A DNA stretch of 64,000 nucleotides, taken from Lactococcus hircilactis (GTDB lineage: Bacteria; Bacillota; Bacilli; Lactobacillales; Streptococcaceae). Made by a program: the position numbers and the translations under genes. Under the pieces are notes generated by a model, which saw only the letters and a program-made list of their open reading frames with translations, ran no database searches and was not told the origin of the DNA. The stretch spans positions 124,001-188,000 of the forward strand of contig NZ_WITJ01000004.1 in the NCBI RefSeq assembly GCF_009601015.1, in the 5' to 3' direction. This document shows, in pieces, positions 45,554 to 55,207 of the stretch (the first letter of the stretch is position 1; each line of letters opens with the position of its first letter).

Positions 45554-46879
45554 TTAGGAAATCTCTAGTGTCGTTTGATACTCTTGAACCGTTGATTTTC
45601 TTCCATTTTTCTCAATCATTTTCGTGAGGAGCTTGTGCCAGTTCGTACGATTTGTCAGGAGATATGACAAATGATTGCATAAATCACGCGTGTCATCAAA
45701 AACTAATCCCTCAGCCCCTTTTTGTGCAACTTCTCGATATGAAAATATCATCATGTTTTGCTGATAGGCTTTCTCAAGGATATCGCCGACTTTTAATCCG
45801 CGGTTGATATCCAAATAAATATCCGCTTTTTCCATTTCAATTCTTAATGTTTTCTCATTAATTGAAGGGATTAATGTGATATTATTAAACTCCTCTTCCA
45901 TGTGGAGTAACTTTGTACTCATATTTGTGAAAGCAGCTATTGTAATTTTCAGCTCTGGAAAATTCATTAAAATATCTTTTAATCCGTGGATGTTATCACT
46001 ATTCGTTAAAATCAGAGCATTTTGTCGATAGTGATTTGATCTTGAAAATTCGCCGATGTGCGATAAGTAATTCAATTTAAGCAGCGTTGTTGGAAATTGC
46101 TTTTTTACCTGATCCAATTGCTTTTCTTCCATGAAAACGATGCGTTTCAAAGTCGTTGGTTTTTCTAATTCAGCTCTCATATTTCCTGGCACATCTGTTC
46201 CCATTGCTTCTTGCCAGAACAGTGTTGTTTTATTTCCAATATTTAATGATCGACTTATAAATAACGGAAACGACAACGAGTTGATATAAATATCTGATGC
46301 GTTAATTTGTGCAGTTTTTAGAAAGTAAAGAAAAAATTGAGTCATGTTTTCAAAGTGATGAATGGAAGATTTATAAAATAATTGAATCGAGTGATGAATT
46401 GAATCTTCGACAATAATCGTTTTCCCTAAGGTGTCGTAATACTCATTTTTATAAGAAACATTCCCGCTAAAATAACTTGAAGCATAATGTTGACCTGCTG
46501 AATTATAACGATCTCTTTTAACCACTGTATTTGAGTTTTCTTCTGAAAACCAATCCACATGATCGACTAGTCTATACCCTTTTTTTCGATAGAATATTTT
46601 TCCAACTGATCGTTTGAGATACTCAATATTTGCGCTTCCTCCATCAATATGTCGGATATCGTAAAAAGCAGGAACCACAACTTGGTTAAAAAACAATCCT
46701 TCTTGTGTTTTACTTTCTCTTTGGTATCCTGTAAAGAATGTGAAGGGACTAATCCCATCTAGTGGAAGGTCTCCATCATAATGAACAAATAAATTTTTGC
46801 GCTCAATTCCTGCAGTTGTTAAAGATTTTATTAACTTTTTGGTGTCGTCATTATATCGATCAAAAATATTAATTTTCAT
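45554..46879 (-). CDS. gtfB: GtfB, glycosyltransferase-stabilising subunit
   Basis: A 441-residue GT-B-like protein of the GtfB (Gtf2) type, which pairs with GtfA and recognises partly glycosylated adhesin but has no own transferase activity. Segments MKINIFDRYNDDTKKLIKSL at the start, an Asp-Ile-Tyr-Leu-Asp-Ile-Asn-Arg-Gly motif near residue 352 and LVFDDTRDL are visible. It begins one base after the GtfA stop. Confidence 0.88.
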   Translation of the reverse strand: MKINIFDRYNDDTKKLIKSLTTAGIERKNLFVHYDGDLPLDGISPFTFFTGYQRESKTQEGLFFNQVVVPAFYDIRHIDGGSANIEYLKRSVGKIFYRKKGYRLVDHVDWFSEENSNTVVKRDRYNSAGQHYASSYFSGNVSYKNEYYDTLGKTIIVEDSIHHSIQLFYKSSIHHFENMTQFFLYFLKTAQINASDIYINSLSFPLFISRSLNIGNKTTLFWQEAMGTDVPGNMRAELEKPTTLKRIVFMEEKQLDQVKKQFPTTLLKLNYLSHIGEFSRSNHYRQNALILTNSDNIHGLKDILMNFPELKITIAAFTNMSTKLLHMEEEFNNITLIPSINEKTLRIEMEKADIYLDINRGLKVGDILEKAYQQNMMIFSYREVAQKGAEGLVFDDTRDLCNHLSYLLTNRTNWHKLLTKMIEKNGRKSTVQEYQTTLEIS

Positions 46880-46880
46880 C

Positions 46881-48347
46881 TCATTTCTTTCCTTTTTCTA
46901 ATAAATTTTCCCAGCTTTTTGCCACGTTATTTTTAAGATAAGCTTTTGCTTTTTGTTTTGATATGTTTCGTCCACTGTGATCCAAGTGAGCTTCATAAAA
47001 AGAAATGATTGCTTTCGCAAGTACTTCGGGCATTTCGTTTAAACTGACTCTTTCAAAAAGGATTCCATTTTTACCGTTTTCAATAAATTCTCGGTTCCCA
47101 TATTCAACATCGACACCAATCATCGGCAGCCCAGCTCCCAAAGCTTCAAGTAAAGAAAGTCCGAAGCCTTCAGAAGTAGATGCAGAAACATAGGCGCTAT
47201 AACCACTATAAATTTCGTCCAAATTTTGATGTCCACACAACTTAACTGAGTCCTCTACTTCCAGTTTTTGAATGATTTCTTCTAATTTTTTTCTCTCCCC
47301 GCCTTCACCATAGATATCTAATGTTAATTCTGGAATCACTTCTTTAGCAATCGCTACTGCTTTTATTAAGACATCAATATGTTTTTCTGTAGCTAAACGA
47401 CTAGCTGTAATTAAACTAAATGGCTTATAACTTCTTTTTCGGCTGATGCTATTGATGTAGCCAACTGGGATGGTCTTAATAGCTGTTTTTTTTCTTAATT
47501 GTTGGCTTAAAATTTGATTTTGGCGGTTTGTCGCAACAATAATTGCTTCAAAAGCATCTGCATGTTCAAAGATGTATTCATAATTGTTATTCCAAAGAAT
47601 ATGATTTCCTTTTGATAAACTTTCATTATAGTGCTCTGCATGGACTACTGAAAACAGTCTTACTTGATGAACTAAAAGAGGTAAAATTCCTTCCACAACA
47701 TCTAATGGTCTGTCGATAATGACAGCATCCTTTTTTTCTAACTGAAGTTGTTGAAAAAAATATTGATAGAACGCCATTTTCCCAAATAGAATCTGCTGAT
47801 CTATATAGGTTACTTTTATTTCATTCTTGTCATAAAATTGTTCATAACTTTTTTCACCTTGGCAATCATAAAACGTTCGCTTTACTAACTTTCCTTGGAC
47901 ATAGTCTTCAACATTATTAAGAGATTCATCATAGTGGCTTACATGAACTAAGCTTCCATTGACAATGTAATCCACGCGATCGATAAGATTAGGCTCTAAA
48001 AGCCAAAGTTTATAACGTTGTGTATTAGAAACTTTTATTTCAATACTTGATTCACTTTGACTTAATACTTCGTAATGTTCAGCTCCTAACGCTTCAATGA
48101 ACATCTCGACAGTATAGGACGATTTTTGAGCAGTTCTGTGGCTCAAATAATTATAAATCCAAATGATTTGCTCGTTTTTATATCCTAATAAATCAGTATA
48201 AACAGTAATATTTTTCGATAAATAATTTAAGAAAATATAATAATCATTGTAATCAAAGTTTTCAAATAATTCTTTTCGATATTTTTGCGCATATTCTACA
48301 CCACTAGATGCGAATCCGACTCCTTTGTTAACACTATAAACCTTCAT
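46881..48347 (-). CDS. gtfA: GtfA, O-GlcNAc transferase for the adhesin
   Basis: A 488-residue GT4-type glycosyltransferase that starts MKVYSVNKGVGFASSGVEYAQ, a clear GtfA mark. The Rossmann C-terminal half carries the E-x7-E nucleotide-sugar motif (STSEGFGLSLLEALGAGLP). It adds GlcNAc to serine or threonine of the adhesin in the cytoplasm with GtfB. The position before gtfB and secA2 is characteristic of this locus. Confidence 0.93.
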   Translation of the reverse strand: MKVYSVNKGVGFASSGVEYAQKYRKELFENFDYNDYYIFLNYLSKNITVYTDLLGYKNEQIIWIYNYLSHRTAQKSSYTVEMFIEALGAEHYEVLSQSESSIEIKVSNTQRYKLWLLEPNLIDRVDYIVNGSLVHVSHYDESLNNVEDYVQGKLVKRTFYDCQGEKSYEQFYDKNEIKVTYIDQQILFGKMAFYQYFFQQLQLEKKDAVIIDRPLDVVEGILPLLVHQVRLFSVVHAEHYNESLSKGNHILWNNNYEYIFEHADAFEAIIVATNRQNQILSQQLRKKTAIKTIPVGYINSISRKRSYKPFSLITASRLATEKHIDVLIKAVAIAKEVIPELTLDIYGEGGERKKLEEIIQKLEVEDSVKLCGHQNLDEIYSGYSAYVSASTSEGFGLSLLEALGAGLPMIGVDVEYGNREFIENGKNGILFERVSLNEMPEVLAKAIISFYEAHLDHSGRNISKQKAKAYLKNNVAKSWENLLEKGKK

Positions 48348-48502
48348 TTCATTTTGTTTCCTTTCGACTTCTTTAGCTCCATAATTAAAATTTAAAGGGA
48401 TTCATTATTTTAAAAAAGAGTCTGCATCTTTAAATAATCGTGAGACTTCTTTTAGGGGGGATAGAACTATTCCTTTTTTAGTTTCAAAATATAATGGTAA
48501 GT

Positions 48503-48742
48503 TCAATGATAGGCAAGATAGGCTAAAAAAATTCCTATAATAAGCCACAATATTCCTAAAATTCCAGTTACATATTGTAAAATGTATCGGATCCCGCCAG
48601 GTTTTTGAGTTTCAAAAAGGGCACTACTTTTATCTGAAGCTAGAAGCGATAACGCATCTTGTTGCTTTGAGGGTTGCAATAAAATGAGTAAAATAATTGC
48701 AAAACTGATAAGAATCAGTACATAAATTAAAAAACGATACAT
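48503..48742 (-). CDS. asp4: SecG-like accessory translocon subunit (Asp4 type)
   Basis: A 79-residue protein with two hydrophobic helices and the SecG pattern between them: LLQPSKQQD, a Ser/Ala-rich stretch, LFETQKPGG. I start it at the ATG at 48742, with AGGAG nine bases upstream, rather than the longer reading from 48781. In streptococci Asp4 resembles SecG and is needed for export. In this locus it lies upstream of gtfA rather than downstream of gtfB. Confidence 0.85.
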   Translation of the reverse strand: MYRFLIYVLILISFAIILLILLQPSKQQDALSLLASDKSSALFETQKPGGIRYILQYVTGILGILWLIIGIFLAYLAYH

Positions 48743-48824
48743 GACGTAATACTCCTGATATGTTGGTTGAATAAAATTCATAAAATGACGGATCCACTTG
48801 ATGCTAAGATCAATTTTTATAAAA

Positions 48825-49001
48825 TTATTTTGCGATTAAGTTGGTAAAGCTGTGTTGCAAGAACAAACTGGTTCCGCCTATAAATAGTGCAAATAAAATC
48901 GAAATCACAAGAACCGCCAGTGTTTCTTTTAAAATTTGTGAAAGCGTCGGCCAGACAATTTTTTCTCGTTCTTTTTGAGTTTTTTTAGAATGATGCGTCA
49001 T
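48825..49001 (-). CDS. asp5: SecE-like accessory translocon subunit (Asp5 type)
   Basis: A 58-residue frame too short for most gene callers. It has a charged N-terminus, the SecE hallmark WP (KIVWPTLSQILKET), and one hydrophobic helix ending in a short amphipathic tail. AAAAGGAA lies about ten bases before the ATG. It is the first gene of the accessory Sec operon, followed by the SecG-like gene. In streptococci, Asp5 is likened to SecE; I assign it by that pattern and position. Confidence 0.75.
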   Translation of the reverse strand: MTHHSKKTQKEREKIVWPTLSQILKETLAVLVISILFALFIGGTSLFLQHSFTNLIAK

Positions 49002-49443
49002 AAATAGGATTTCCTTTTTGTAAATTTTATTTCCTTGTAATAGTCTTGATGATATTCTTCAGTTTTTTTATTTTTTAGCACAAAAAGAATGACTTGTTAT
49101 CACTCGTTTTTAAACTGAAAAAATAATAGTGATTCAATTGATACAAAACAATATATACCATTGCCAATCATACTATTATTATACAAATATATTAATAAAA
49201 TTTCAAGAACTCATATTTTGAATATCATAAATTTAAATAAGATTACTAATTTTTCTTTATGCATGAATATTTAAAGATATCAGTGATTCAACTGGACGAT
49301 TTGTAATATATATGAAAATTCTAAATATTCTAAAACAAAATGTCTGTTTACCTTTTTTTCTAGGTATCACTTCAATGTTTTATCCTTCGCAAGTGAAACA
49401 AAAAAAGACAATTACTGTCTTTTATCTTTTACTTGGATGTATC
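49002..49443. promoter_or_regulatory. Promoter region of the accessory Sec operon and mleR terminator
   Basis: Minus-strand TTGAAA (49201-49206), a 17-base spacer and TATAAT (49178-49183) give a good promoter with a leader of about 170 bases before the SecE-like gene. At 49401-49423 AAAAGACA pairs with TGTCTTTT and ends mleR. No gene is seen. Confidence 0.75.
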
Positions 49444-50337
49444 TTACTTATTCAGTTTTGATAAATTGTCGAGAATTGAAATCAGGGCGCTTAAATCTTC
49501 AGTCATCACGGTGTTTTTTAGGTAGGCATATTGGACATAAAAGATTTCTTTATCTTCTTTAATCAGTGGAATTTTAACGAGTCCTTCCATTCCTTGAAAG
49601 GGGATGAAATCGGTCATTAGAGTGATTCCGATATTCGATTGAACGAGTTGACCAATGGTTTGAACATCTGAGAAGTGCAGTAAGGTTTTTGCTCTTTTTT
49701 GATACTTATTATTGAGATTTTCAAACGCTTTTGTATGAACATATCCTTCTTCAAGTAAGATAAATGGATAGTTCAAGGTTTCTTTAAAAGAAAGTTCTGT
49801 TTTTTGAGCTAAGGGATTATCTTTTGAGGTAAAGATGTAAAATTCTCTTTTATCTAATAATTTTATCGTTAAATCTGGATGTGAGAGTGGACTAATGCTC
49901 CCAATTAAACTGAAATCTAATTGGCCAGCTAAAAGTTTTTTAAGGAGTTTACTTGACCCGCCAGAAATCAAATGGAAATTGGAGATGAAACTAATGGCTT
50001 CTTCTTTATTTAATAACTGCGAAAAGATGATTGCTCTGATAATTGGCGGAAATCCGATATTGATTTGGTTCTTCTTTGATCGTTCAATGGCTCGTTCTAT
50101 TACAATCATTTCATCTAGGATAGTAAGAACATGAGATTTTAAGATTCGTCCTTCTTTGGTCAATAAAACAGAACGATGTGCGTCGTCTTTTTTGATCAAA
50201 TCACACTCATAGTATTCTTCGAGTCGCTTAATCGCGTAGCTAATCGTAGGTTGACTTACATGGAACGCATTTGCGGTTTGAGTAAAAGAGCGCAAATCTC
50301 CTAAAGCGTTGAAATATTCAAAATCCCTGATGTTCAT
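49444..50337 (-). CDS. mleR: LysR-family activator of malolactic genes
   Basis: A 297-residue LysR protein. The N-terminal helix-turn-helix is at residues 1-60 (FTQTANAFHVSQPTISYAIKRLEEYY) with an effector domain after residue 85. I start it at the ATG at 50337, preceded by AAGGAG, since the longer reading adds 30 residues with no family match. It is divergent from the malolactic enzyme, as mleR is in Lactococcus and Oenococcus. It should activate the operon in the presence of L-malate. Confidence 0.92.
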   Translation of the reverse strand: MNIRDFEYFNALGDLRSFTQTANAFHVSQPTISYAIKRLEEYYECDLIKKDDAHRSVLLTKEGRILKSHVLTILDEMIVIERAIERSKKNQINIGFPPIIRAIIFSQLLNKEEAISFISNFHLISGGSSKLLKKLLAGQLDFSLIGSISPLSHPDLTIKLLDKREFYIFTSKDNPLAQKTELSFKETLNYPFILLEEGYVHTKAFENLNNKYQKRAKTLLHFSDVQTIGQLVQSNIGITLMTDFIPFQGMEGLVKIPLIKEDKEIFYVQYAYLKNTVMTEDLSALISILDNLSKLNK

Positions 50338-50409
50338 AACTTTCTTTCTCCTTGTATCTTCTTCTATTCTAGCACACTCACTTCTTTCATCTGTACTATT
50401 TGTCATGTT

Positions 50410-50468
50410 ATAAATTAAATTTATCATATCTATGAAATTTGACTATATTTTTTTATAAATTATATAAT
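50410..50468 (+). promoter_or_regulatory. LysR box and promoter of the malolactic operon
   Basis: ATAAATTAAATTTAT (50410-50424) is a dyad with the T-N11-A layout of LysR sites. TTGACT (50439-50444), an 18-base spacer and TATAAT (50463-50468) form the promoter directly downstream. Confidence 0.75.
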
Positions 50469-50516
50469 GAATGCGTCAATAAGTTTTACAATAATATTTT
50501 AATTGGAGGATGTACA

Positions 50517-52139
50517 ATGCGTGCACATGAAATTTTAAATGATCCTTTTTTGAATAAAGGAACTGCTTTCACAATGAAAGAACGTCAAGAACTTGGTTTA
50601 GTTGGATTATTACCCCCTTATGTCCAAACAATCGAAGAACAAGCAAAACAAACTTATCAACACTATTTGATGAAGTCTTCTGATTTGGAAAAACGTCATT
50701 TTTTAATGGAAATTTTCAATACTAATCGAACCTTATTCTACTATCTCTTTAATCAACATATTGTTGAATTCAATCCGATTGTTTATGATCCAACGATTGC
50801 GGAAACAATTGAAAATTATAGTCATCTTTTTGTAGATCCTCAATATGCTGCATATCTTGATATTAATCATCCTGAAAATATTGAAGCGACTCTAAAAAAT
50901 GCTGCTGGAGATCGTAAAATTCGCTTGATTGTCGTTACAGATGCTGAAGGAATTCTTGGGATTGGGGATTGGGGAACGCAAGGTGTTGATATTTCAGTAG
51001 GAAAACTCATGGTTTATACTGCGGCCGCAGGCATTGATCCTTCTTGTGTGCTTCCAGTCGTTATTGATGCAGGAACGAATAGAAAAACGTTACTTGAAGA
51101 TGATTTATATCTTGGAAATCATCATGAACGTGTTTATGGTGAAACTTACTATCACTTTGTTGATCAATTTGTTGCTACTGCTGAAGGAATGTTTCCAAAA
51201 TTATATTTGCACTGGGAAGATTTTGGACGTTCCAATGCTGCAACGCTCCTGGATAAGTATAAAAAAGAAATTCCAACATTCAATGATGATATTCAAGGAA
51301 CTGGAATTGTGGTTCTTGGAGGGATCTTTGGCTCCCTTGATATTACAGGGGAAAAATTGACTGATCAAGTTTATCTTTGTTATGGTGGTGGTTCTGCTGG
51401 TGCTGGGATTGCAAGTCGTGTTCATGCTGAGATGATCAGTGAGGGGCTCACGGAAGATGAAGCGTATCAGCACTTCTTTATGATGGATAAACAGGGATTG
51501 CTTTTTGATGATATGGAAGATCTAACGCCTGCTCAAAAACCATTCGCTAAAAAACGATCTGATTTTGCAAATGCTGGCGATATGCATGATCTTGCTACTG
51601 TAATCAAAACTGTAAATGCAACTATTTTGGTTGGTACTTCTACTGATGCTGGTGCGTTTACTCAAACTGTCGTCAAAGCAATGTGTCAAAACACTCAACG
51701 TCCTGTAATTTTCCCAATTTCAAATCCTACTAAAAAATTAGAAGCGACTGCAAAACAAGTCATTGAGTGGTCTGACGGGAAAGCTTTTGTTGCTACAGGT
51801 GTTCCTTCTGGAACCATTCAATACAATGGTGTAGATTATCAAATTGGTCAAGCCAATAATGCTCTGATTTACCCTGGTTTGGGGCTTGGAATGTTAGCGT
51901 CTGAAGCACGTTTGCTTACCGATGAAATGATTGGTGCTGCTGCTCATTCATTAAGTGGGCTTGTTGATCCAGGCCAACCTGGTGCTCCAGTCCTTCCACC
52001 ATTTGAATATGTCGCGAAAGTGTCAATCAAAGTTGCTGAGGCAGTTGCTAAGATGGCACAGGAGCAAGGACTTGCGCAATCGAAAGAAAAAGATATGGAA
52101 AAAGCTGTACGTGATATGAAATGGTATCCAGAATACTAA
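50517..52139 (+). CDS. mleA: Malolactic enzyme
   Basis: A 540-residue NAD- and Mn-dependent enzyme that converts L-malate to L-lactate and CO2, deacidifying the cytoplasm. Malic-enzyme family motifs are present: the substrate segment [18 protein letters not shown], the metal site with FNDDIQGTG, and the NAD loop [11 protein letters not shown]. Length equals the lactococcal enzyme as I recall. The start at 50517 follows GGAGGATGTACA. It is cotranscribed with the permease gene, 17 bases downstream. Confidence 0.97.
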   Translation: MRAHEILNDPFLNKGTAFTMKERQELGLVGLLPPYVQTIEEQAKQTYQHYLMKSSDLEKRHFLMEIFNTNRTLFYYLFNQHIVEFNPIVYDPTIAETIENYSHLFVDPQYAAYLDINHPENIEATLKNAAGDRKIRLIVVTDAEGILGIGDWGTQGVDISVGKLMVYTAAAGIDPSCVLPVVIDAGTNRKTLLEDDLYLGNHHERVYGETYYHFVDQFVATAEGMFPKLYLHWEDFGRSNAATLLDKYKKEIPTFNDDIQGTGIVVLGGIFGSLDITGEKLTDQVYLCYGGGSAGAGIASRVHAEMISEGLTEDEAYQHFFMMDKQGLLFDDMEDLTPAQKPFAKKRSDFANAGDMHDLATVIKTVNATILVGTSTDAGAFTQTVVKAMCQNTQRPVIFPISNPTKKLEATAKQVIEWSDGKAFVATGVPSGTIQYNGVDYQIGQANNALIYPGLGLGMLASEARLLTDEMIGAAAHSLSGLVDPGQPGAPVLPPFEYVAKVSIKVAEAVAKMAQEQGLAQSKEKDMEKAVRDMKWYPEY

Positions 52140-52156
52140 AAGGGTTATTGGGTAAA

Positions 52157-53437
52157 ATGAAAAAAATAAAAGAAATTAAAATTTCAGGGATTAGTCTGCC
52201 ACTTTACGCCTTCTTTATCATTGTGATTGTTTCTGTACTTGCTTTAGGAAAATTACCATTGAATATGGTTGGAATCACTTTATTATTGGTTGCTTTGGGT
52301 CATCTGCTTTATTATATTGGAGAAAAACTTCCAATCATGAATTCTTATCTTGGTGGAGGTTCTGTCTTTACTTTACTTGGTGCAACGTTGTTATCGTCGT
52401 TTCATTTGATCCCGTCGCATGTCATTGTTGCTGTGGGGAAGTTTATGGGTGGTCAGTTTGGTTTTCTTGATTTTTATATTTCTGCATTGATTTGTGGAGC
52501 GATTTTAGGGATGAATCGGAATCTTTTGATTAAGGCTTCAACTAAATTTATTCCTGTCGCATTGATTTCGATGATTGTTGGGTTTTTTGCAGTCGGTGGA
52601 ATGGGGATGCTGCTTGGAAAAGGATTTTCCTATTCCGTAATGTACATTTCTATGCCGATGATGTCTGGAGGAATGGGTGCTGGAATCACACCACTTTCTC
52701 AGATTTATGCTGATGGGTTAGTGCATGGGAATCAGGCTGCTATTTTCTCTCAATTGGCTCCTGCGGTTACTTTTGGGAATATCGTTGCAATCATCGGTGC
52801 ACTATCCATCTCAAAAATTTTTGATAAAACGAAGTATAATGGACATGGGACGCTCATTTCTGCGACAAAAGAGGAACTTGAAAAGCCAAAAATCAAACTT
52901 GATGCTCAAAAAATTGGAGTGGGAATGCTCTTTGCCTTTTCTCTGTTGATGGTCGGTGTCCTTTTGAATTACTTTTTCCCAAAAATTCATGAATATGCTT
53001 TTATGATCATCATTGTCTTTATTTTGAAGGCGACAAATACAGTGCCAAAATCTTTGGAAGAGTCGGTGGTGATGTTTAATCAGATCATTATGACTAATCT
53101 TACGCATGCAGTGTTAGCTGGAATTGGGTTAGCATTGATTGATTTGACGACACTCGCTTCTGCATTTACTTGGCAGTTTGTTGTGCTTTGTTTAACAAGC
53201 GTGATTGCTATGGGCATTTCAAGCTGGTTTTTGGGGATGTTTCTTGGACTATATCCTGTTGAGACTGCAATTGGTGCTGGAATGATTAATAATTCTATGG
53301 GTGGAACAGGAAATATCGCAGTGCTTTCAGCTTCTGATCGGATGGAAATGATTGCTTTTGCACAGATGGCTAATCGACTTTGTGGCGCTATTGTTCTCAT
53401 CATGGGAGGCATTCTTATTCGGTTTTTCTATCATTAA
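52157..53437 (+). CDS. mleP: Malate permease, 2-hydroxycarboxylate transporter family
   Basis: A 426-residue membrane carrier of the 2HCT family (CitP/MleP), which exchanges malate for lactate and so creates a proton gradient together with the malolactic enzyme. The two GGxG-type re-entrant loops are seen as MMSGGMGAGITPLSQ and NNSMGGTGNIAVLSASDRM. The ATG at 52157 is chosen over an in-frame start at 52121 that lies within the enzyme gene; the ribosome site is weak, fitting translational coupling. Confidence 0.95.
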   Translation: MKKIKEIKISGISLPLYAFFIIVIVSVLALGKLPLNMVGITLLLVALGHLLYYIGEKLPIMNSYLGGGSVFTLLGATLLSSFHLIPSHVIVAVGKFMGGQFGFLDFYISALICGAILGMNRNLLIKASTKFIPVALISMIVGFFAVGGMGMLLGKGFSYSVMYISMPMMSGGMGAGITPLSQIYADGLVHGNQAAIFSQLAPAVTFGNIVAIIGALSISKIFDKTKYNGHGTLISATKEELEKPKIKLDAQKIGVGMLFAFSLLMVGVLLNYFFPKIHEYAFMIIIVFILKATNTVPKSLEESVVMFNQIIMTNLTHAVLAGIGLALIDLTTLASAFTWQFVVLCLTSVIAMGISSWFLGMFLGLYPVETAIGAGMINNSMGGTGNIAVLSASDRMEMIAFAQMANRLCGAIVLIMGGILIRFFYH

Positions 53438-53576
53438 ATTAAAAATGTTTTACTTTTGAATGCTCAAAGGTAAATCGTGAGATTAATTCAAAACTTGTAA
53501 CGTTTTAGTTATAAGTTTTTTTGACTATTTTATTAAAAAATTCACAAAGAGACTCGTTTTTTTCTGATAAAAGTAC

Positions 53577-53582
53577 TATAAT
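53577..53582 (+). promoter_or_regulatory. Probable -10 of the flavin operon
   Basis: TATAAT lies about 58 bases before the TTG start of apbE, with a weak -35. The stretch 53438-53639 has no gene and separates the flavin operon from the malolactic operon. Confidence 0.45.
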
Positions 53583-53639
53583 TGTGATGGAAGAACTTTG
53601 TCAAAAGTTTTCTACACTAATAATGAGGGGAGAGGGAAT

Positions 53640-54569
53640 TTGAAATCGTGTCTATCTCAGACTTTTGAAATGATGGGAACTCATATTGATGTTCAATTAG
53701 TGGATGAAAATGCGGTTGAGAAAATGAATCAGGTGCATGAGCTTCTTTTACGTTATAATTTGCGTTTTAGTGCAAATCAGGCTGATTCAGAGTTGAATCA
53801 GGTGAATGATCATGCTGGAATTGGTTTTATTTCAGTTCATCCTGAGTTGTTTGAATTGATAAAAATCGGAAAGCAGGAGAGTTTAGCAAAGCCGAGTCTT
53901 TTGGATATTGCTATTGGTCCGATAACACAGGCTTGGCATATTGGTTTTTCGGATGCTAAACAGCCTTCTGATGCGCTTTTATTGGATCTTCTTGAATTGT
54001 GTCATCCGCAAGATATTTTGCTCAATGCTTTTGATTCTTCTGTTTTTCTGTCTAAAAAGGGGATGAAAATTGATCTTGGAGCGTTGGCAAAGGGATATAT
54101 TGCAGATCGGATTTTTGACCTTGTAAAACCAGAGTGCGGGTTGATTAATTTGGGCGGAAATGTGTTGGTGTGTGGGAATCATCCTCAGCATTCTGATGGT
54201 TTTTGGGTGATTGGAATTCAAGATCCAAAATTGCCGAGGGGAAATCATGTTGGAATTCTTAAAATAAAGGATGCTTCTGTTGTGACTTCTGGGATTTATG
54301 AGCGAACGTTTGAGTTTAATGGGAAAGTTTTTCATCATCTTTTTTCTGCTCAAACGGGGTATCCGATTCACTCTGAGATGGCAAGTTTGACGATTGTGTC
54401 TAAAACGTCTTTGACGTGTGAGATTTGGACTTCGAGACTGTTTGGTTTAGACGTGGGCGATGCTTTGCGTGAGATAAATCAGCAAAAAACGATTGAAGGC
54501 ATCATTATTACTCAATCTGGTCAAGTCTATTGTTCAGATCGATTAAAAGCTAATTTTGAAATTTTATAG
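53640..54569 (+). CDS. apbE: ApbE-family FAD:protein FMN transferase, cytoplasmic form
   Basis: A 309-residue flavin transferase that moves FMN from FAD onto Ser or Thr in a D-x-x-(S/T)-G-A-(S/T) motif. Family features are FEMMGTHIDVQL, LGALAKGYIADRI, INLGGNVLVCG, VVTSGIYERTF and FHHLFSAQTGYPI. I choose the TTG at 53640, with GGGGAGAGGG just upstream. There is no signal peptide or lipobox, so it should act in the cytoplasm, unlike most ApbE proteins. The third gene of the operon ends with two target-like motifs. Confidence 0.9.
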   Translation: MKSCLSQTFEMMGTHIDVQLVDENAVEKMNQVHELLLRYNLRFSANQADSELNQVNDHAGIGFISVHPELFELIKIGKQESLAKPSLLDIAIGPITQAWHIGFSDAKQPSDALLLDLLELCHPQDILLNAFDSSVFLSKKGMKIDLGALAKGYIADRIFDLVKPECGLINLGGNVLVCGNHPQHSDGFWVIGIQDPKLPRGNHVGILKIKDASVVTSGIYERTFEFNGKVFHHLFSAQTGYPIHSEMASLTIVSKTSLTCEIWTSRLFGLDVGDALREINQQKTIEGIIITQSGQVYCSDRLKANFEIL

Positions 54570-54584
54570 AAATGAGGTGTTCCA

Positions 54585-55190
54585 ATGAAATTAATTGGAA
54601 TCGTTGGGAGTAATTCCCAAAAGTCAACAAATCGGGAACTTTTGCAATTTATGCAAAAGCATTTTAAAGAAAAGGCAGAAATCGAGCTGGTCGAAATCAA
54701 AGATTTGCCCTTATTTAATAAACCAGCGCATTTGAAAGTTCCTGAGGCGGTTTTAGAGATTGCTCAAAAAATTGAGCACGCTCAAGGCGTCATCATCGCT
54801 ACACCTGAGTATGATCATGCGATTCCTGCAGCTTTGATGAATGCTTTAGCTTGGCTTTCTTATGGTATCTTCCCACTTCTCAATAAACCCGTGATGATCA
54901 CTGGAGCTTCTTATGGAACTTTGGGGTCATCACGCGCACAACTTCAACTGAGACAGATTCTTGATGCGCCAGAATTGAAAGCAAATGTGATGCCAGGATC
55001 TGAATTTTTACTTGGTCATTCACTTCAAGCTTTTGATGAGCATCATGATTTGATTGATCTTGGTGTGGTTCAAAAACTTGATGCATCTTTTGATGATTTT
55101 CGGTTGTTTGTTACATTATCCAATAAACTCTCTCATGCGCAGAATTTGTTGCATCAGGAAGTTGAAAATTTTGACTGGGAAAAGCTTTAA
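54585..55190 (+). CDS. NADPH-dependent FMN reductase family protein
   Basis: A 201-residue flavodoxin-fold reductase. The early GIVGSNSQKSTNREL loop binds the flavin phosphate. ATPEYDHAIPAALMNALAWLS is the family motif near residue 66-86, followed by GASYGTLGSSRAQLQLRQIL. It probably uses NAD(P)H to reduce free or bound FMN. It lies 15 bases after apbE. It is a paralogue of the first half of the next gene, with a shared DNA stretch (54943-54972 against 55567-55596). Confidence 0.9.
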   Translation: MKLIGIVGSNSQKSTNRELLQFMQKHFKEKAEIELVEIKDLPLFNKPAHLKVPEAVLEIAQKIEHAQGVIIATPEYDHAIPAALMNALAWLSYGIFPLLNKPVMITGASYGTLGSSRAQLQLRQILDAPELKANVMPGSEFLLGHSLQAFDEHHDLIDLGVVQKLDASFDDFRLFVTLSNKLSHAQNLLHQEVENFDWEKL

Positions 55191-55207
55191 TAAGAAAGGA
55201 AAAAATA

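Noticed and set aside
53598-53640. A longer apbE start at the upstream TTG
   Set aside because: The later TTG has a strong GGGGAGAGGG ribosome site and the extra 14 residues match nothing in the family.
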